A stretch of DNA of 64,000 nt from positions 558,001 through 622,000 of the forward strand of contig NZ_ACZO01000007.1 in the NCBI RefSeq assembly GCF_000176155.1, given 5' to 3'. This document shows positions 36,064 to 47,928 of this stretch, in pieces (within the stretch, counting starts at the first letter, position 1; each line of letters begins with the position of its first letter). The DNA comes from Vibrio metschnikovii CIP 69.14. Lineage in GTDB: Bacteria; Pseudomonadota; Gammaproteobacteria; Enterobacterales; Vibrionaceae. Position numbers and translations under genes: made by a program. Below the pieces are notes generated by a model that made no database searches, had not been told where the DNA came from, and saw nothing but the letters and a program-made list of their open reading frames with translations.

Positions 36064-37706
36064 CTATAATTTCGCTAAGGGGTGCTGAGTTTTGGCTGCC
36101 CGCTTTAGCGCTTCTTGCTGAAGACGTTTTATCAGCGTGTTAAGAGCTTGGTAGTCACACGTTTGGCTTTTTAGTGAAAATTTATTTTCATGCAGTGTAT
36201 TCAGGGTTTGCCGTACTTGCTCTCGCTCTACATGAGTCAATGGACTTTCATTTAACCAGCGTGAGAGTGCATGGTTAATCATCATCGCATCTTGAGTGGT
36301 TAAGGCATTCTGTAGCTGTTGCCAAGCGGAGCTAGGCTGAATGTTGGTTGTTTCTTGTTCATTCAATCGGGTATGTTTTCGATATAAACGCCAATACAAT
36401 CCGAGCGTGACTAGCCAGAAAGTCGCCAATAAGGCGGCCAGATAAGGCCATAATCCCGCCTCTTTAACAACTATTGTTTGAGCAGACACTGCTGTCGTAT
36501 GGTTCTGATCAGAGGGCGAGATAGCATTGATGGGCTGAGTCGCCGAAACATCAAGGGATAAGCCTTTCGCTTGGCTTAATTGAGCCTGTTTAGTGCGGCT
36601 ATTCCACCAATGAATATTGATATCAGGCAGCAGAATTTCACCACTTCGCCGTGGGATCAACACCTGTTTGAGTTGCATCAGTGTATCTCCGTTATCTAAA
36701 GTGGTGAATTGTGGCTTTTGCTCGTAAACGTTAATCGAATCAGGATAACTCAGAGCAAGAGAGGGCAGCTGCTCTGCAGAGAGCCCAGCCACTTGCAGGG
36801 TAATATCTCGGGTTAGAGTATCTCCCACTTCGAGAGGATAAACGCTATCGGTGATAGGTGTGCCTTGACTGTTGGTCCAATGATCGGTGAGCGTCAACTG
36901 TGAGGTCGGTAGCCATGCCCCTTGGTAGTCACTCGGCTGCGGTTCAACCACTAATGAATAAGTGTTGGGTTCAGTCTTGAGGGGAATAATGCGCGCTCCA
37001 CCATGTAACGTATTTCCTAAAAGGTATGAGCCTTGAAAACGAGGTTCAACTAAACGATATTCCCCTGCTTGAGTCGCTGTTAAGCGATACTGCTGCTCAA
37101 TAATGGTCGCTTCTATCCCTGCGATCACCGTCTGATATTGTTGAGTTTCACCAATCTGACCAATGGTCATCCCATCTACGGACGGTGGTGTGATATGGGT
37201 GTTTTGTAAGCGGCGGCGATCCGCTTTGATGGTAAGACGAGTTGTTAAGACGGTACTTTCTGCTGGATACAGAGTATCCCGTGACAAGGTACTCTGTAGT
37301 TGAATAAGTTCATCCATCTGTGGTGCTTGTTCATCAACGCTGACTTGTATCGAGATGGGATCGGTGCGTTGGCCGTTAAGCTCAAAGCTTGGGATAGTTA
37401 AGATCCCTAAGCGATTGGCGGCTAGCGATAATGTCCATTCGCTGCGCTGGCTACGTTGATTGTTAATGATATTGACTGAAGACACAAAGCTTGGGCGGCT
37501 GGTAAAAAAGTTCTCTTCTAGATGACTAAAATCAATCGCTTCTGCGTTGGCCGGTTGATCACTGACAAGACGCAGCTGAAAGCCCTCGTTTTGGACGACT
37601 TTATTTTTGCTGACCGTAGCATAAAACGATGCACTATAAGCCGAGAGGCTGATGCTAGTGAGCAATATCATTAGCCAAAATGAAAAGTTGAGTCGTAACA
37701 ATTTCA

Positions 37707-37713
<7 letters not shown>
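36064..37713 (-). CDS. BatD-like membrane protein
   Basis: The 549-residue protein has a signal peptide (about 1-28), a long periplasmic beta-sandwich region (SASFYATVSKNKVVQNEGFQLRL) and one transmembrane helix near 420-440 (LWPYLAALLATFWLVTLGLYW). It ends in a cytoplasmic helical tail. This is the BatD/oxygen-tolerance architecture. It is last in the minus-strand MoxR-Bat operon. Its ATG at 37713 has AAGG upstream, and the preceding gene's TGA overlaps an internal ATG at 37707, giving tight coupling. The family is linked to envelope stress and aerotolerance, but its biochemical role is unsettled. Confidence 0.88.
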
Positions 37714-39549
<1,836 letters not shown>

Positions 39550-39557
<8 letters not shown>

Positions 39558-40518
39558 GATGTCTCCTCAGCATCATCAAAATGATAGAAAGTAACAAACT
39601 TAGTGCTAACGGATAGCTGAATATTTCTTTTTGAGGTCGCCAAACATGAGTCGCTTGCTGAATCGGTTCAAGTTTATCGATCGTCTGATAAATGGTCTGT
39701 AAATCGTGTTTATCGCGCGCTCTGAAATACTGTCCCCCCGTCAAGTCGGCAATCTTTTGTAATGTTTCTTCATCAAGATCTTCAGCAGTATTAATACGAC
39801 GCGTCATAAAAAAATCTCTTACCATCATTTCACCAGCCCCCACGCCCACCGTGTAAATCGTGGTGTGATACTGTTTAGCGATGTGTGCGGCTTCGATAGG
39901 ATCAAGTACGCCGGCATTGTTACTGCCATCACTGAGGAGGATCATCACCCGCTGCGGGGCATCACTCTCAATAAAGGTTTTGGTCGCAAGGCCAATACCA
40001 TCGCCGATGGCAGTTTGAGTGCCGATCAGACGTAAAACGGCTTGATTAAGCTGTTGAGCGACCGTGGTTCTATCGAGAGTGAGCGGTGTTTGTAAGTAGG
40101 CGTGATCCGCAAAAAAAATCAGTCCGAGGCGATCGCCTTGCCGCTGAGCGATAAAGTCACTAAGTACCTGTTTGACTGCCGTGAGACGATCGATATAGTC
40201 ATCGCCTATTTGCATGTCTTTTTGATTCATAGAATAAGACAGGTCGACCACCAACATCATATCTCTATGAGGCTGAGAGTGTGTAATGGGTTCACCATAC
40301 CAAACAGGGCGTGCTGCCGCTGCGACGAGGCATATCCAAAGTGTTAGCACCAAACCTTTCATCAGCCATTGCTGTGGTTGGTGGTTATCACTGGACGGAG
40401 GAAGATAAGTGAGAGGTACTGCAGTAGTGGGTGGTTGCGGCGGTAAAAAAAAGTACACCAACAGTGGCAGTGGCAGTAAAGCCCACAGCCACCACCATAC
40501 AAATTCAACGTTTGCCAA
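39550..40518 (-). CDS. VWA-domain membrane protein (BatA-like)
   Basis: The 322-residue protein has N-terminal membrane helices (about 5-25 and 55-72). A VWA domain follows at about 88-290 with an intact MIDAS motif (VVDLSYSMNQKDM, then GDGIGLATKTF and ILLSDGSNNAG). A C-terminal helix lies near 300. Bat VWA proteins are thought to act as metal-dependent assembly or chaperone partners with MoxR ATPases. It overlaps the DUF4381 gene by 14 nt and the next VWA gene by 8 nt, so the operon is tightly packed. Confidence 0.92.
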
Positions 40519-40990
40519 GGTTTCCTAAACTCCTCTTTTTCGGGGGCAATGCTTTATCTATCCACAAGTAGCAATCCGCAACCAAACGCTCCGGATGCTC
40601 GATGGGCTGTTTTTGATATAAGGCTTGTTGCCATAACGTGAGATTTGGCACAAAGAGAGGTTGCCCGAATTGGTTATCTAAAAAAACGTACCAGTCATGG
40701 CCCGTGAGGTGAGCAATGTCTTCACGTGGGAAATAACACAGCGCGGCTTGTCTCAGTAACTCGATGGCAGATGAGGGAGTTTGATAACCCGCAGGCATAC
40801 CGAGTAATCGTAATGCGGTTTTCTTCGGAGCGAGGCGCTTACGTTTCCAGTGAATCAAAAAAGCAACCAGCAAGATAACGCTAACAGCGGCTGCCGCGCT
40901 TACCCACCATCCCCACGCTAATGGCCACCAAGAGGGCAAAGCAGGAAGATGAAGAGCATTAAGGTCGAGTAGTGATGAGGCTGCCTGCAT
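40505..40990 (-). CDS. DUF4381 family membrane protein of the MoxR-Bat operon
   Basis: The 161-residue protein has one transmembrane helix (about 28-48, WVSAAAAVSVILLVAFLIHW) and a cytoplasmic helical domain (AIELLRQAALCYFPREDIAHLTGHDWYVFLD), typical of DUF4381. This family occurs almost only between DUF58 and VWA genes in MoxR operons. Its role is unknown; linking the soluble ATPase to the membrane VWA proteins is an inference. Confidence 0.88.
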   Translation of the reverse strand: MQAASSLLDLNALHLPALPSWWPLAWGWWVSAAAAVSVILLVAFLIHWKRKRLAPKKTALRLLGMPAGYQTPSSAIELLRQAALCYFPREDIAHLTGHDWYVFLDNQFGQPLFVPNLTLWQQALYQKQPIEHPERLVADCYLWIDKALPPKKRSLGNLGKR

Positions 40991-40995
40991 TTAAT

Positions 40996-41925
40996 TTAGA
41001 GTCCGGATAGTTGTGGTAACAAAGGCCGCCCACAAGAGAGTAGGCGATAGTCCATTGCCATACGTTGGCTCAATAATTTTAGTTTTAGTTTCTGAGATTC
41101 AAAGGATTTTTTGATACCGTCGCGGGTATTATTTTCTGAAAAGTTGAGCCAGAGCGTGTGTTGGTTATTTCTTACTCGCTCTCTACCACGAAAAGCGGTG
41201 ATCCCTTGCTCCAATGGATCGGCAATCTGTACTATTCGGACTTGATTGTGACGGCTTAATCGACTTAAGAGTGGCTGCATAGTATCGTCATAGCGTATGA
41301 AATCGCTGAGTAAAATGATTTCACTGCCTTTAGGACAGAGTCGATCAAGCGTGAGTAAGCCTTCCTGCATGGAAAAATTTGACGCAGTGGTCGTCTGCTG
41401 CGCTTGTGTTTGTCTACTGACTAGTTCAGATAGAATACGCAATGCGCCATTACGCCGAGCGGTGGGTTTTAGTTCAATTAACTGGTTTCCAAGATCAATA
41501 ACCGCGCCAATTCGATCTTGTTGCGCCACGGCTAACCAACTGATTAAACTTGCCATATGAGCGGCTTGCACGGATTTAAACAGTAAAGTTGAACCAAACT
41601 GCATCGAAGGGCTAAAATCGACATAAAGAATAACGGGTTTTTCTCGCTCTTCACAAAAGAGCTTAGTGTGTGGTTTACCCGTTCTTGCTGTCACTCGCCA
41701 ATCGATGCTTCTGATATCATCGCCAGCCTGATATTGGCGCACTTCAGCAAAATCCATCCCACGGCCAAGTTGACGGCTTTGGTGCTGACCGAGCAATGGA
41801 GCCCACAAACTTTTAGCTGGAGGGAGCCATTTCACGGCCTGTTGCTGGTAAGGCAGTAGTTCTTCAAGGCATAAGGTAACGCCATTGGCGTGCTCAGGTA
41901 ATGATGATAGAGAAAGATTGGTCAT
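40996..41925 (-). CDS. DUF58 (VWA-like) protein of the MoxR-Bat operon
   Basis: The 309-residue protein has the DUF58 signature GRGMDFAEVRQYQAGDDIRSIDWRVTARTGKPHTKLFCEERE, then a VWA-like fold with VDFSPSMQFGS and LLSDFIRYD. DUF58 proteins pair with MoxR ATPases. No membrane segment is seen, so it is likely cytoplasmic. Gaps are 9 nt to the MoxR gene upstream and 5 nt to DUF4381 downstream. Confidence 0.92.
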   Translation of the reverse strand: MTNLSLSSLPEHANGVTLCLEELLPYQQQAVKWLPPAKSLWAPLLGQHQSRQLGRGMDFAEVRQYQAGDDIRSIDWRVTARTGKPHTKLFCEEREKPVILYVDFSPSMQFGSTLLFKSVQAAHMASLISWLAVAQQDRIGAVIDLGNQLIELKPTARRNGALRILSELVSRQTQAQQTTTASNFSMQEGLLTLDRLCPKGSEIILLSDFIRYDDTMQPLLSRLSRHNQVRIVQIADPLEQGITAFRGRERVRNNQHTLWLNFSENNTRDGIKKSFESQKLKLKLLSQRMAMDYRLLSCGRPLLPQLSGL

Positions 41926-41934
41926 CTATTTATC

Positions 41935-42891
41935 CTAGGCGCTGCCGACTAATGTCAGTAAGTGAGCAATAACTTGGTTAGGCGTGATGCCTTCTGCTTG
42001 TGCTTGATAAGTTAACAGTAATCGATGGCGAAGCACGGGATAGATCATCGCTTGAACATCCTCCGGGCTGACAAAGTCTCTGCCACTGAGCCAAGCATGA
42101 GCACGAGCACAACGGTCTAAGGCGATGGTTGCGCGTGGGCTAACCCCCATCTCAATCCATTGAGCTAGTGTTGAGTCATACTCACTGGGATGACGGGTGG
42201 CCATGATAAGGCGGATAATATACTGCTCGATGGCCTCAGCCATATGGATATTGAGTACGGTTTGTCGAGCAGAGAAAATATCCGATTGACTCAAGACGGG
42301 CGGAGTAATAGAACGCTGTCCCAGAGCTTCTCCACGGTTAAGACGCAAAATAGCCAATTCATGTTCAGCATCAGGATAGCCAACTTCTAAATGCAATAAA
42401 AACCGATCCAACTGCGCCTCAGGTAAAGGATAAGTCCCTTCTTGCTCAATCGGGTTTTGTGTCGCCATCACCAGAAAAAGTGGCGGTAGTGGGTAGGTTT
42501 TACGACCTGCGGTGATCTGCTTTTCAGCCATTGCTTCTAGCATTGCCGCTTGTACCTTGGCAGGAGCACGGTTGATCTCATCAGCGAGAACCAGTGAATG
42601 AAAAATAGGCCCAGGTTGGAAGGTGAATTCTCCCGTTTCTGGGCGGAAAATATCGGTACCGGTTAAGTCTGCTGGCAGTAAATCAGGGGTAAATTGTATA
42701 CGATGAAACTCGCCTTCAATGCATTCAGCCAGTGATTTTACCGCACGAGTTTTTGCTAATCCTGGGGGGCCTTCAACCAAAATATGCCCATCCGCCAGTA
42801 AAGCAATTAGCAACTGTTGGATTAATGAAGATTGACCAATCACTTGCTGGTTTAAATAGTCTTGTAGTGTTTGGAAGGTAGTTAACTGCAT
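41935..42891 (-). CDS. MoxR-family AAA+ ATPase
   Basis: The 318-residue ATPase has Walker A (LVEGPPGLAKTRAVKS, about 37-50), Walker B (LVLADEINRAPAKVQAAMLEAM, about 100), sensor 1 (LVMATQNPIEQEGTYPLPEAQLDRF) and sensor 2 (GVSPRATIALDRCARA). MoxR AAA+ proteins act as chaperones that mature complexes with VWA partners. It is first in the six-gene operon running to 36064, and the promoter should lie in 42892-43150. Strong family match. Confidence 0.94.
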   Translation of the reverse strand: MQLTTFQTLQDYLNQQVIGQSSLIQQLLIALLADGHILVEGPPGLAKTRAVKSLAECIEGEFHRIQFTPDLLPADLTGTDIFRPETGEFTFQPGPIFHSLVLADEINRAPAKVQAAMLEAMAEKQITAGRKTYPLPPLFLVMATQNPIEQEGTYPLPEAQLDRFLLHLEVGYPDAEHELAILRLNRGEALGQRSITPPVLSQSDIFSARQTVLNIHMAEAIEQYIIRLIMATRHPSEYDSTLAQWIEMGVSPRATIALDRCARAHAWLSGRDFVSPEDVQAMIYPVLRHRLLLTYQAQAEGITPNQVIAHLLTLVGSA

Positions 42892-43178
42892 TGACCTTAA
42901 ACTCCCGATAGAAAAATCAGCTTTTGGTCAATGTATTACCCGAAAAGTTCCCACCAATACAGCAAAAAAATGCGGTACTTGAACCGATTGGTGATGATTT
43001 CGACGCCGACATTACGATGAGAAATGGGACTAAGTTCGGTATATAAATAAATGATTGGAAGAATACTCACCAAATTGCAATCCATTTCGTGATTTTTAAT
43101 GGTTTTGTGCTAAACCTCTAAGTAGCAAAATTTCGATTTTATTAGTCTCAGCAGACATTGTTTGGTGAAGAGGATCCC

Positions 43179-45092
43179 ATGCTCAAAAAATTAAGAATGA
43201 CATCAAGGCTGATCATTGTGTTCAGTATTCCTTTGACCATCAGTTTGTTACTGGCTGCTTGGATAGTAACCAATCAAGTCAGCTCCAGAGTGGTGGGGTT
43301 AGGAGAAACATCAGTCAGCCGTACGGCGCAAAGTAGTTCGGAAATGGTCAGCAGTTGGGTAGAAGCCCGCATGGCGGTCGTCCGCTCTTTAGCACAAACC
43401 GAGACGTTAGCTTCCGGAGATACGCAAGCCATTTTTAACTACGTTAAACACTTTGGCAAAAACATGAGTTCAGAATTTGAAGTGATGTTCTTTGTCGATT
43501 TAAAAGGGGATGCTTACCACCACAACGGCGTTGTTGCGAGTCGAGCCGATCGTGGTTACTTTCAGCAGTTAGTGGTACAAAAAACTCAGCAGTCACTGGT
43601 CAGTGACCCGCTTTATTCGGGAACTTCAGGCAATGCGATCATTGTTTTGGCTCATGTGGTAAAAAATCATCGTGGTGAAGTGATTGGTTTATTAGCCGCA
43701 ACCGTAACGCTCAATACTTTGACTCAACTGGTTGATAGTGTCGCTACCAATAATTCAGAAGCGTGGCTGGTTGACTCGCGCGGTGTGTATGTGGCACACA
43801 AAACAGCAGCCAAACGCCTAAAAGATAATGCAACTCAGGACAGCAACGCGGCTTACGCACAAATGAGTCGCTTAATGGTTGCTGGTCAATCAGGGTTAAC
43901 CGATCTGTATTTAGAAAATAAGCAACATTATATGGTGGCTTACCATCCAGTTGCGAATACCCCTGGCTGGTCGCTTGCTGTTGCTCAACCGTACGATGAT
44001 ATTATCTCTACGGCACGTGAATTAACGGTCACCTTGTTACTGGCTTTTGCGGTGACCTTGATTTTATTAATTGTCATCATTCTGTTGGTCGCCAAAATGA
44101 TTGTCAGACCAATCAACGAAACACGTGAGGCACTAGAGCAAATTGCCGCGGGAGATGGTGATTTAACTCAGCGTCTTAATGAAGAGCGCCACGATGAGTT
44201 TGGTGATTTGGCGCGCAGCTTTAACGCGTTTGTGGGCGGGGTGCATAGCTTGGTAAAACAAGTGGCTGAAGCTTCCATCCAGTTAGGTGCCGCGGCTGAG
44301 CAATTGGCGGTTTCAAGCCGAGAAGCGAATGATCAAGTACAGAAACAACGTCACGAAACGGATCAAGTGGCTACCGCGATGACAGAAATGGCCGCAACGG
44401 TGAACCAAGTTGCAGAAAATGCCGGTAATGCGGCTCAAGCAGCGGACCGTTCAAGTAAATTTGCTCAAGAAGGCGAAGTCGTGGTGACGAAAACCACTAA
44501 TGAAGTTCTATCCTTAGCGAAAGAAGTACAAACCGCGGTTAATGTGATAGAGAAACTGCAGCAAGACGCAGATTCTATCGGCAAAGTGCTTGAGGTGATT
44601 CGTAGCATCGCTGAGCAAACGAACTTACTGGCTCTTAACGCAGCAATTGAAGCTGCTCGAGCTGGTGAACATGGCCGAGGCTTTGCGGTGGTTGCAGATG
44701 AGGTTCGAACATTGGCGACACGTACGCAAAGTTCTACCGAAGAAATTCGTGACATTATTGAGAAACTACAATCAGCGTCGAAGAATGCTTCGCAAGTCAT
44801 GGATGGTGGTTATCGTAAGGCCAATGAAGTGGTCGACTGGGCCGAACAGGCTTCGGAAAAGCTGCGTGAAATTACCACCGCAATCATTACGATCAATGAC
44901 ATGAACATCCAAATTGCGACGGCAACCGAGCAACAATCAATAGTGGCTGATGATGTAAACCAAACACTCAACCGAATCAGCGGTGGGGTAGAGCAATTAT
45001 CCGATGGCTCAACCCATATTGCGGCGGCCAGTGATGAGTTGGCACGTTTAGCGACGGGTCTACAGAATAGAGTCGGTCGGTTTAAGGTTTAA
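43179..45092 (+). CDS. methyl-accepting chemotaxis protein with dCache sensor
   Basis: About 637 residues from the ATG at 43179, preceded by AGAGGA; an upstream TTG at 43158 is unlikely. Transmembrane helix 1 (about 13-32) leads to a periplasmic dCache_1-like sensor (about 40-285: [39 protein letters not shown]). Helix 2 (about 288-310) is followed by HAMP (to about 362). The signalling domain has the hairpin tip [20 protein letters not shown] and [15 protein letters not shown]. It senses small molecules, possibly amino acids given the Cache motif, and signals to CheA. Ligand unproven. Confidence 0.94.
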   Translation: MLKKLRMTSRLIIVFSIPLTISLLLAAWIVTNQVSSRVVGLGETSVSRTAQSSSEMVSSWVEARMAVVRSLAQTETLASGDTQAIFNYVKHFGKNMSSEFEVMFFVDLKGDAYHHNGVVASRADRGYFQQLVVQKTQQSLVSDPLYSGTSGNAIIVLAHVVKNHRGEVIGLLAATVTLNTLTQLVDSVATNNSEAWLVDSRGVYVAHKTAAKRLKDNATQDSNAAYAQMSRLMVAGQSGLTDLYLENKQHYMVAYHPVANTPGWSLAVAQPYDDIISTARELTVTLLLAFAVTLILLIVIILLVAKMIVRPINETREALEQIAAGDGDLTQRLNEERHDEFGDLARSFNAFVGGVHSLVKQVAEASIQLGAAAEQLAVSSREANDQVQKQRHETDQVATAMTEMAATVNQVAENAGNAAQAADRSSKFAQEGEVVVTKTTNEVLSLAKEVQTAVNVIEKLQQDADSIGKVLEVIRSIAEQTNLLALNAAIEAARAGEHGRGFAVVADEVRTLATRTQSSTEEIRDIIEKLQSASKNASQVMDGGYRKANEVVDWAEQASEKLREITTAIITINDMNIQIATATEQQSIVADDVNQTLNRISGGVEQLSDGSTHIAAASDELARLATGLQNRVGRFKV

Positions 45093-45118
45093 ATTTTACT
45101 CTCTTTTCAATCAACATC

Positions 45119-45143
45119 GCCCCTAAAACTAGGGGCTTTTTTA
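45119..45143 (+). terminator. rho-independent terminator of the first chemoreceptor gene
   Basis: GCCCCTA (45119-45125) pairs with TAGGGGC (45130-45136) around AAAC, followed by TTTTTTAT. Classic form, 26 nt after the stop. Confidence 0.9.
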
Positions 45144-45446
45144 TATTTTTTCTACCTAAAAATCGAGTCATAGTCACTACCATTATTACTCTCAATGATC
45201 CTCAAAGACCAATCGACAACGGCATCAATTTTTTGAAAAAGTGTATGGTTGATTGACAGTCTCGCTGTCGCCTTACGCGATTGGAGTATTGATATTTGGT
45301 GAATAATTATTAGTTTTTAATGAATTGAAGGCTTACCATTATGGTGAGATATGCGTAAATATGAATTGGTTGCCGATTCTATTATACTCCTGACTTGATA
45401 ATGTTGGTTCTACCCCCCTGAAGGGATATCTATATAAGGTTGTACT
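45144..45446 (+). other. intergenic region between two chemoreceptor genes
   Basis: About 300 bp that should hold the promoter of the second chemoreceptor gene. I saw no ORF, strong repeat or clear operator. GGGATAT precedes the next start codon. Confidence 0.5.
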
Positions 45447-47363
45447 ATGTTTACATTCAAAAACATGACCATAAAAAGTAAGGTTGTGCTCGGTATGACG
45501 CTAGCCGTTTTAGCGTCGACGACCATTCTTGGTTTAATGGCTCAGCATCAAGCTAGGCAGACGCTAGAGCACCGTTTAGTTGATATTGAGCTCCCAACGA
45601 TGCTGCATCGAATTGCGGAACAAATTGATCGAGACGTTAGTACCCTATTGCAAGCTTCTCAACAGATTGCAAACAATGTGTTTATTCAAGAAGTGATTGC
45701 GACCACCGATAGAAATGCAGAGCAAGAAGCTCAGCTTATTCTTCAGCTCAACAATATTCGTCAGCAATACCGTTTAGATGATGCTTCAGTGGCGAATCGA
45801 GAAACGGCTTTTTATTGGAATCAAAATGGATTTCTCCGCCAATTGAATCGTCAGCAAGATGGCTGGTTTTTTGGTTTCACGGACTCTCAACAGCCAACGA
45901 TGGTCAGTATGTTTAGAGAGCCGACTGGAGAGGTAAAACTGTTTGCTAACTACCAAATTGTCAATGGGATTAGTATGTCGGGTTTGTCTAAATCAATGGA
46001 TGACATGGTACGTTTATTGACCAGCTTTAAGATTGAACAAACCGGCTTTGTTTATCTGGCGAATGCTCAGGGTGAGATTCAAGTTCATCATCAAAAGGAT
46101 AAACATCAACGTTCATTAAGCCATATTTATGGCCCACAAGCTTCATCTCTACTTAATAAATCAACCTTTAATTTAATGACGGCTCAAGACAGTGGTGAAG
46201 AGGTATTTGTTGCCAGTCTCTATATCCCGAGTATGGATTGGTTTGTCGTTGCTTCTGTGCCTGTTCGAGAGGTTTTTGCTGATCTGAATAGCATGGGACA
46301 ACGGATGATATTATTAACCTTGATGGTGGCTGGAGGGTTCATTGTTGTTGGGATTATTTTGGCCAATAGTATCGCCAAGCCTATCCGTCAGATCGCTCAA
46401 CGATTTACCGATCTCGGACAAGGCGATGGCGACCTGTCTCAACGTATTGAGATTGAAGGCACTGACGAAATTGCTCAATTATCACAAGGATTTAATGGTT
46501 TTATTGATAAAATTCATCAATCGATGAAAGAGGTTTCTGCGACGAGTCGAGCGTTGCATCATGCTGCAGCGAACGTCTCGAATAAATCGCAGACCACGTT
46601 TGATAATAGCCAGCACCAGCGTGAACAGACAGTCCAAGTTGTGACAGCCATGAACCAAATGGGATCGACGATCAGTGAAATTGCCGCTAATGCTGCTACC
46701 GCTGCTGAAACCGCCAATGAGGCGGCAACAAGCACGCTACAAGGCAAAAAAGTGATCACTCAAGCCAAAGACACCATCGATCGTTTAGCCATTGATATGA
46801 CAAATACAGGCGAAGTCGTTGGAGAGTTGGCGAAAAAAACGCAAGATATTGGCAGTATTTTAGATGTGATCCGAGAGATATCTGAGCAAACCAATTTATT
46901 AGCATTGAACGCAGCAATCGAAGCCGCGCGCGCAGGAGATCAAGGTCGGGGCTTTGCGGTTGTTGCCGATGAAGTTCGTAATTTAGCCAGTCGTACAGCA
47001 AGCTCGACGGAAGAGATACAAACTATGATCCATCAACTACAAGCTGACGCGAAAGAGGCGGTACAAGCGATGGAAATGGGACAAAGTATTTCAACTGAAG
47101 GGGTTGAATTCACCCAATCAGCCGCTCAAGAGCTAGAAACCATTTTACTGAAAATCCGAGATATTACCGATAGAAATACTCAAGTTGCTACGGCGACAGA
47201 AGAGCAATCGACGGTTGTTTATACCATTAACAGTAATGTTGAAGAAATTAATGTTGTGAATGAGAAAACGACCGTGACGGCGGAACAACTCGCTCAAGCG
47301 AGCCAAGAGTTAAGTGACTTATCACAGCGTCTTGATTCGATGGTGAGTAACTTTAAACTCTAA
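45447..47363 (+). CDS. methyl-accepting chemotaxis protein with Cache-like sensor
   Basis: The 638-residue protein has a membrane helix (about 12-30), a long periplasmic sensor (about 35-280: [50 protein letters not shown]) and a second helix (about 283-305). HAMP and a signalling domain follow, with [20 protein letters not shown] and [15 protein letters not shown]. The sensor layout is not the same as the preceding receptor's; its middle (RLDDASV) echoes the sensor of the diguanylate cyclase at 5776-7236 (RLADASIVS). It should drive chemotaxis to an unknown ligand. Confidence 0.93.
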   Translation: MFTFKNMTIKSKVVLGMTLAVLASTTILGLMAQHQARQTLEHRLVDIELPTMLHRIAEQIDRDVSTLLQASQQIANNVFIQEVIATTDRNAEQEAQLILQLNNIRQQYRLDDASVANRETAFYWNQNGFLRQLNRQQDGWFFGFTDSQQPTMVSMFREPTGEVKLFANYQIVNGISMSGLSKSMDDMVRLLTSFKIEQTGFVYLANAQGEIQVHHQKDKHQRSLSHIYGPQASSLLNKSTFNLMTAQDSGEEVFVASLYIPSMDWFVVASVPVREVFADLNSMGQRMILLTLMVAGGFIVVGIILANSIAKPIRQIAQRFTDLGQGDGDLSQRIEIEGTDEIAQLSQGFNGFIDKIHQSMKEVSATSRALHHAAANVSNKSQTTFDNSQHQREQTVQVVTAMNQMGSTISEIAANAATAAETANEAATSTLQGKKVITQAKDTIDRLAIDMTNTGEVVGELAKKTQDIGSILDVIREISEQTNLLALNAAIEAARAGDQGRGFAVVADEVRNLASRTASSTEEIQTMIHQLQADAKEAVQAMEMGQSISTEGVEFTQSAAQELETILLKIRDITDRNTQVATATEEQSTVVYTINSNVEEINVVNEKTTVTAEQLAQASQELSDLSQRLDSMVSNFKL

Positions 47364-47364
47364 C

Positions 47365-47411
47365 GTAGTCTAGCTACCTTGTGGTGACTTAAGTAGACTA
47401 CAAGGTTTTTA
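47365..47411 (+). terminator. terminator with two competing stems after the second chemoreceptor gene
   Basis: ACCTTGT (47376-47382) pairs with ACAAGGT (47400-47406), followed by TTTTT. GTAGTCTA (47365-47372) can instead pair with TAGACTAC (47394-47401). The two stems overlap and exclude each other. The next gene starts just downstream, so this could be an attenuator as well as a terminator. Confidence 0.6.
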
Positions 47412-47427
47412 ATTGAAGAGGCATAGT

Positions 47428-47628
47428 ATGAACGATATTGAACAAGAGTTAGAGAACATGACCGCCCAGCTCAGCGATCAACCTGAAACACCACTACCAA
47501 GCTTGGAAGAACAGCGTGCTTTGGTGGCTGAATTTAAGCGTTTAGAAGCGGCGGGTGAACTGACCCCAGAAATTCTAGAACAACATTTTGGGCCGTTTTT
47601 TGCTGCCAGTGATGCGTCTGTTCATTAA
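47428..47628 (+). CDS. small acidic hypothetical protein
   Basis: 66 residues from the ATG at 47428, chosen because GAAGAGG lies about 8 nt upstream; a TTG at 47413 is in frame. It is acidic and helical (MNDIEQELENMTAQLSDQPE, LEEQRALVAEFKRLEAAGEL), ending EQHFGPFFAASDASVH. There is no membrane segment or Cys. I do not recognise the family. It lies close behind a chemoreceptor gene, so a link to chemotaxis is possible but unproven. Confidence 0.7.
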   Translation: MNDIEQELENMTAQLSDQPETPLPSLEEQRALVAEFKRLEAAGELTPEILEQHFGPFFAASDASVH

Positions 47629-47928
47629 TATTGTTTTTTTATTCAATCACAAAGGCATTGCAATGTCTTTGTGATTCTCACCATGCAGTCATACGACAAG
47701 TAAACGTTTTTTCTCAACGTTTTTTTAATCCATCCTAAACATTTCGTTGCCTAGCTAAAGCGTGATTCTACGCCTTGGGTCTCCACCATCAATAATTCCA
47801 TAAAGGGGGATGGCGCTTTGCTCCAGCAACCTATAATCATGGTCACTATAATCGAATCGTTCTAGCGAGCTGCATTCATTGATTTTTTAAGTTTTCTTTC
47901 GCTGGCTAGATAAACAGGAGTATTCAAG
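47629..47928 (+). other. intergenic region upstream of the GH13 gene
   Basis: 300 bp with a T run (47633-47640), then a near-perfect palindrome AATCACAAAG/CTTTGTGATT (47645-47654/47667-47676), and complementary blocks AAAGCG/CGCTTT and CCATC/GATGG near 47757-47825. AGGAG precedes the next ATG. No gene seen. Confidence 0.5.
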
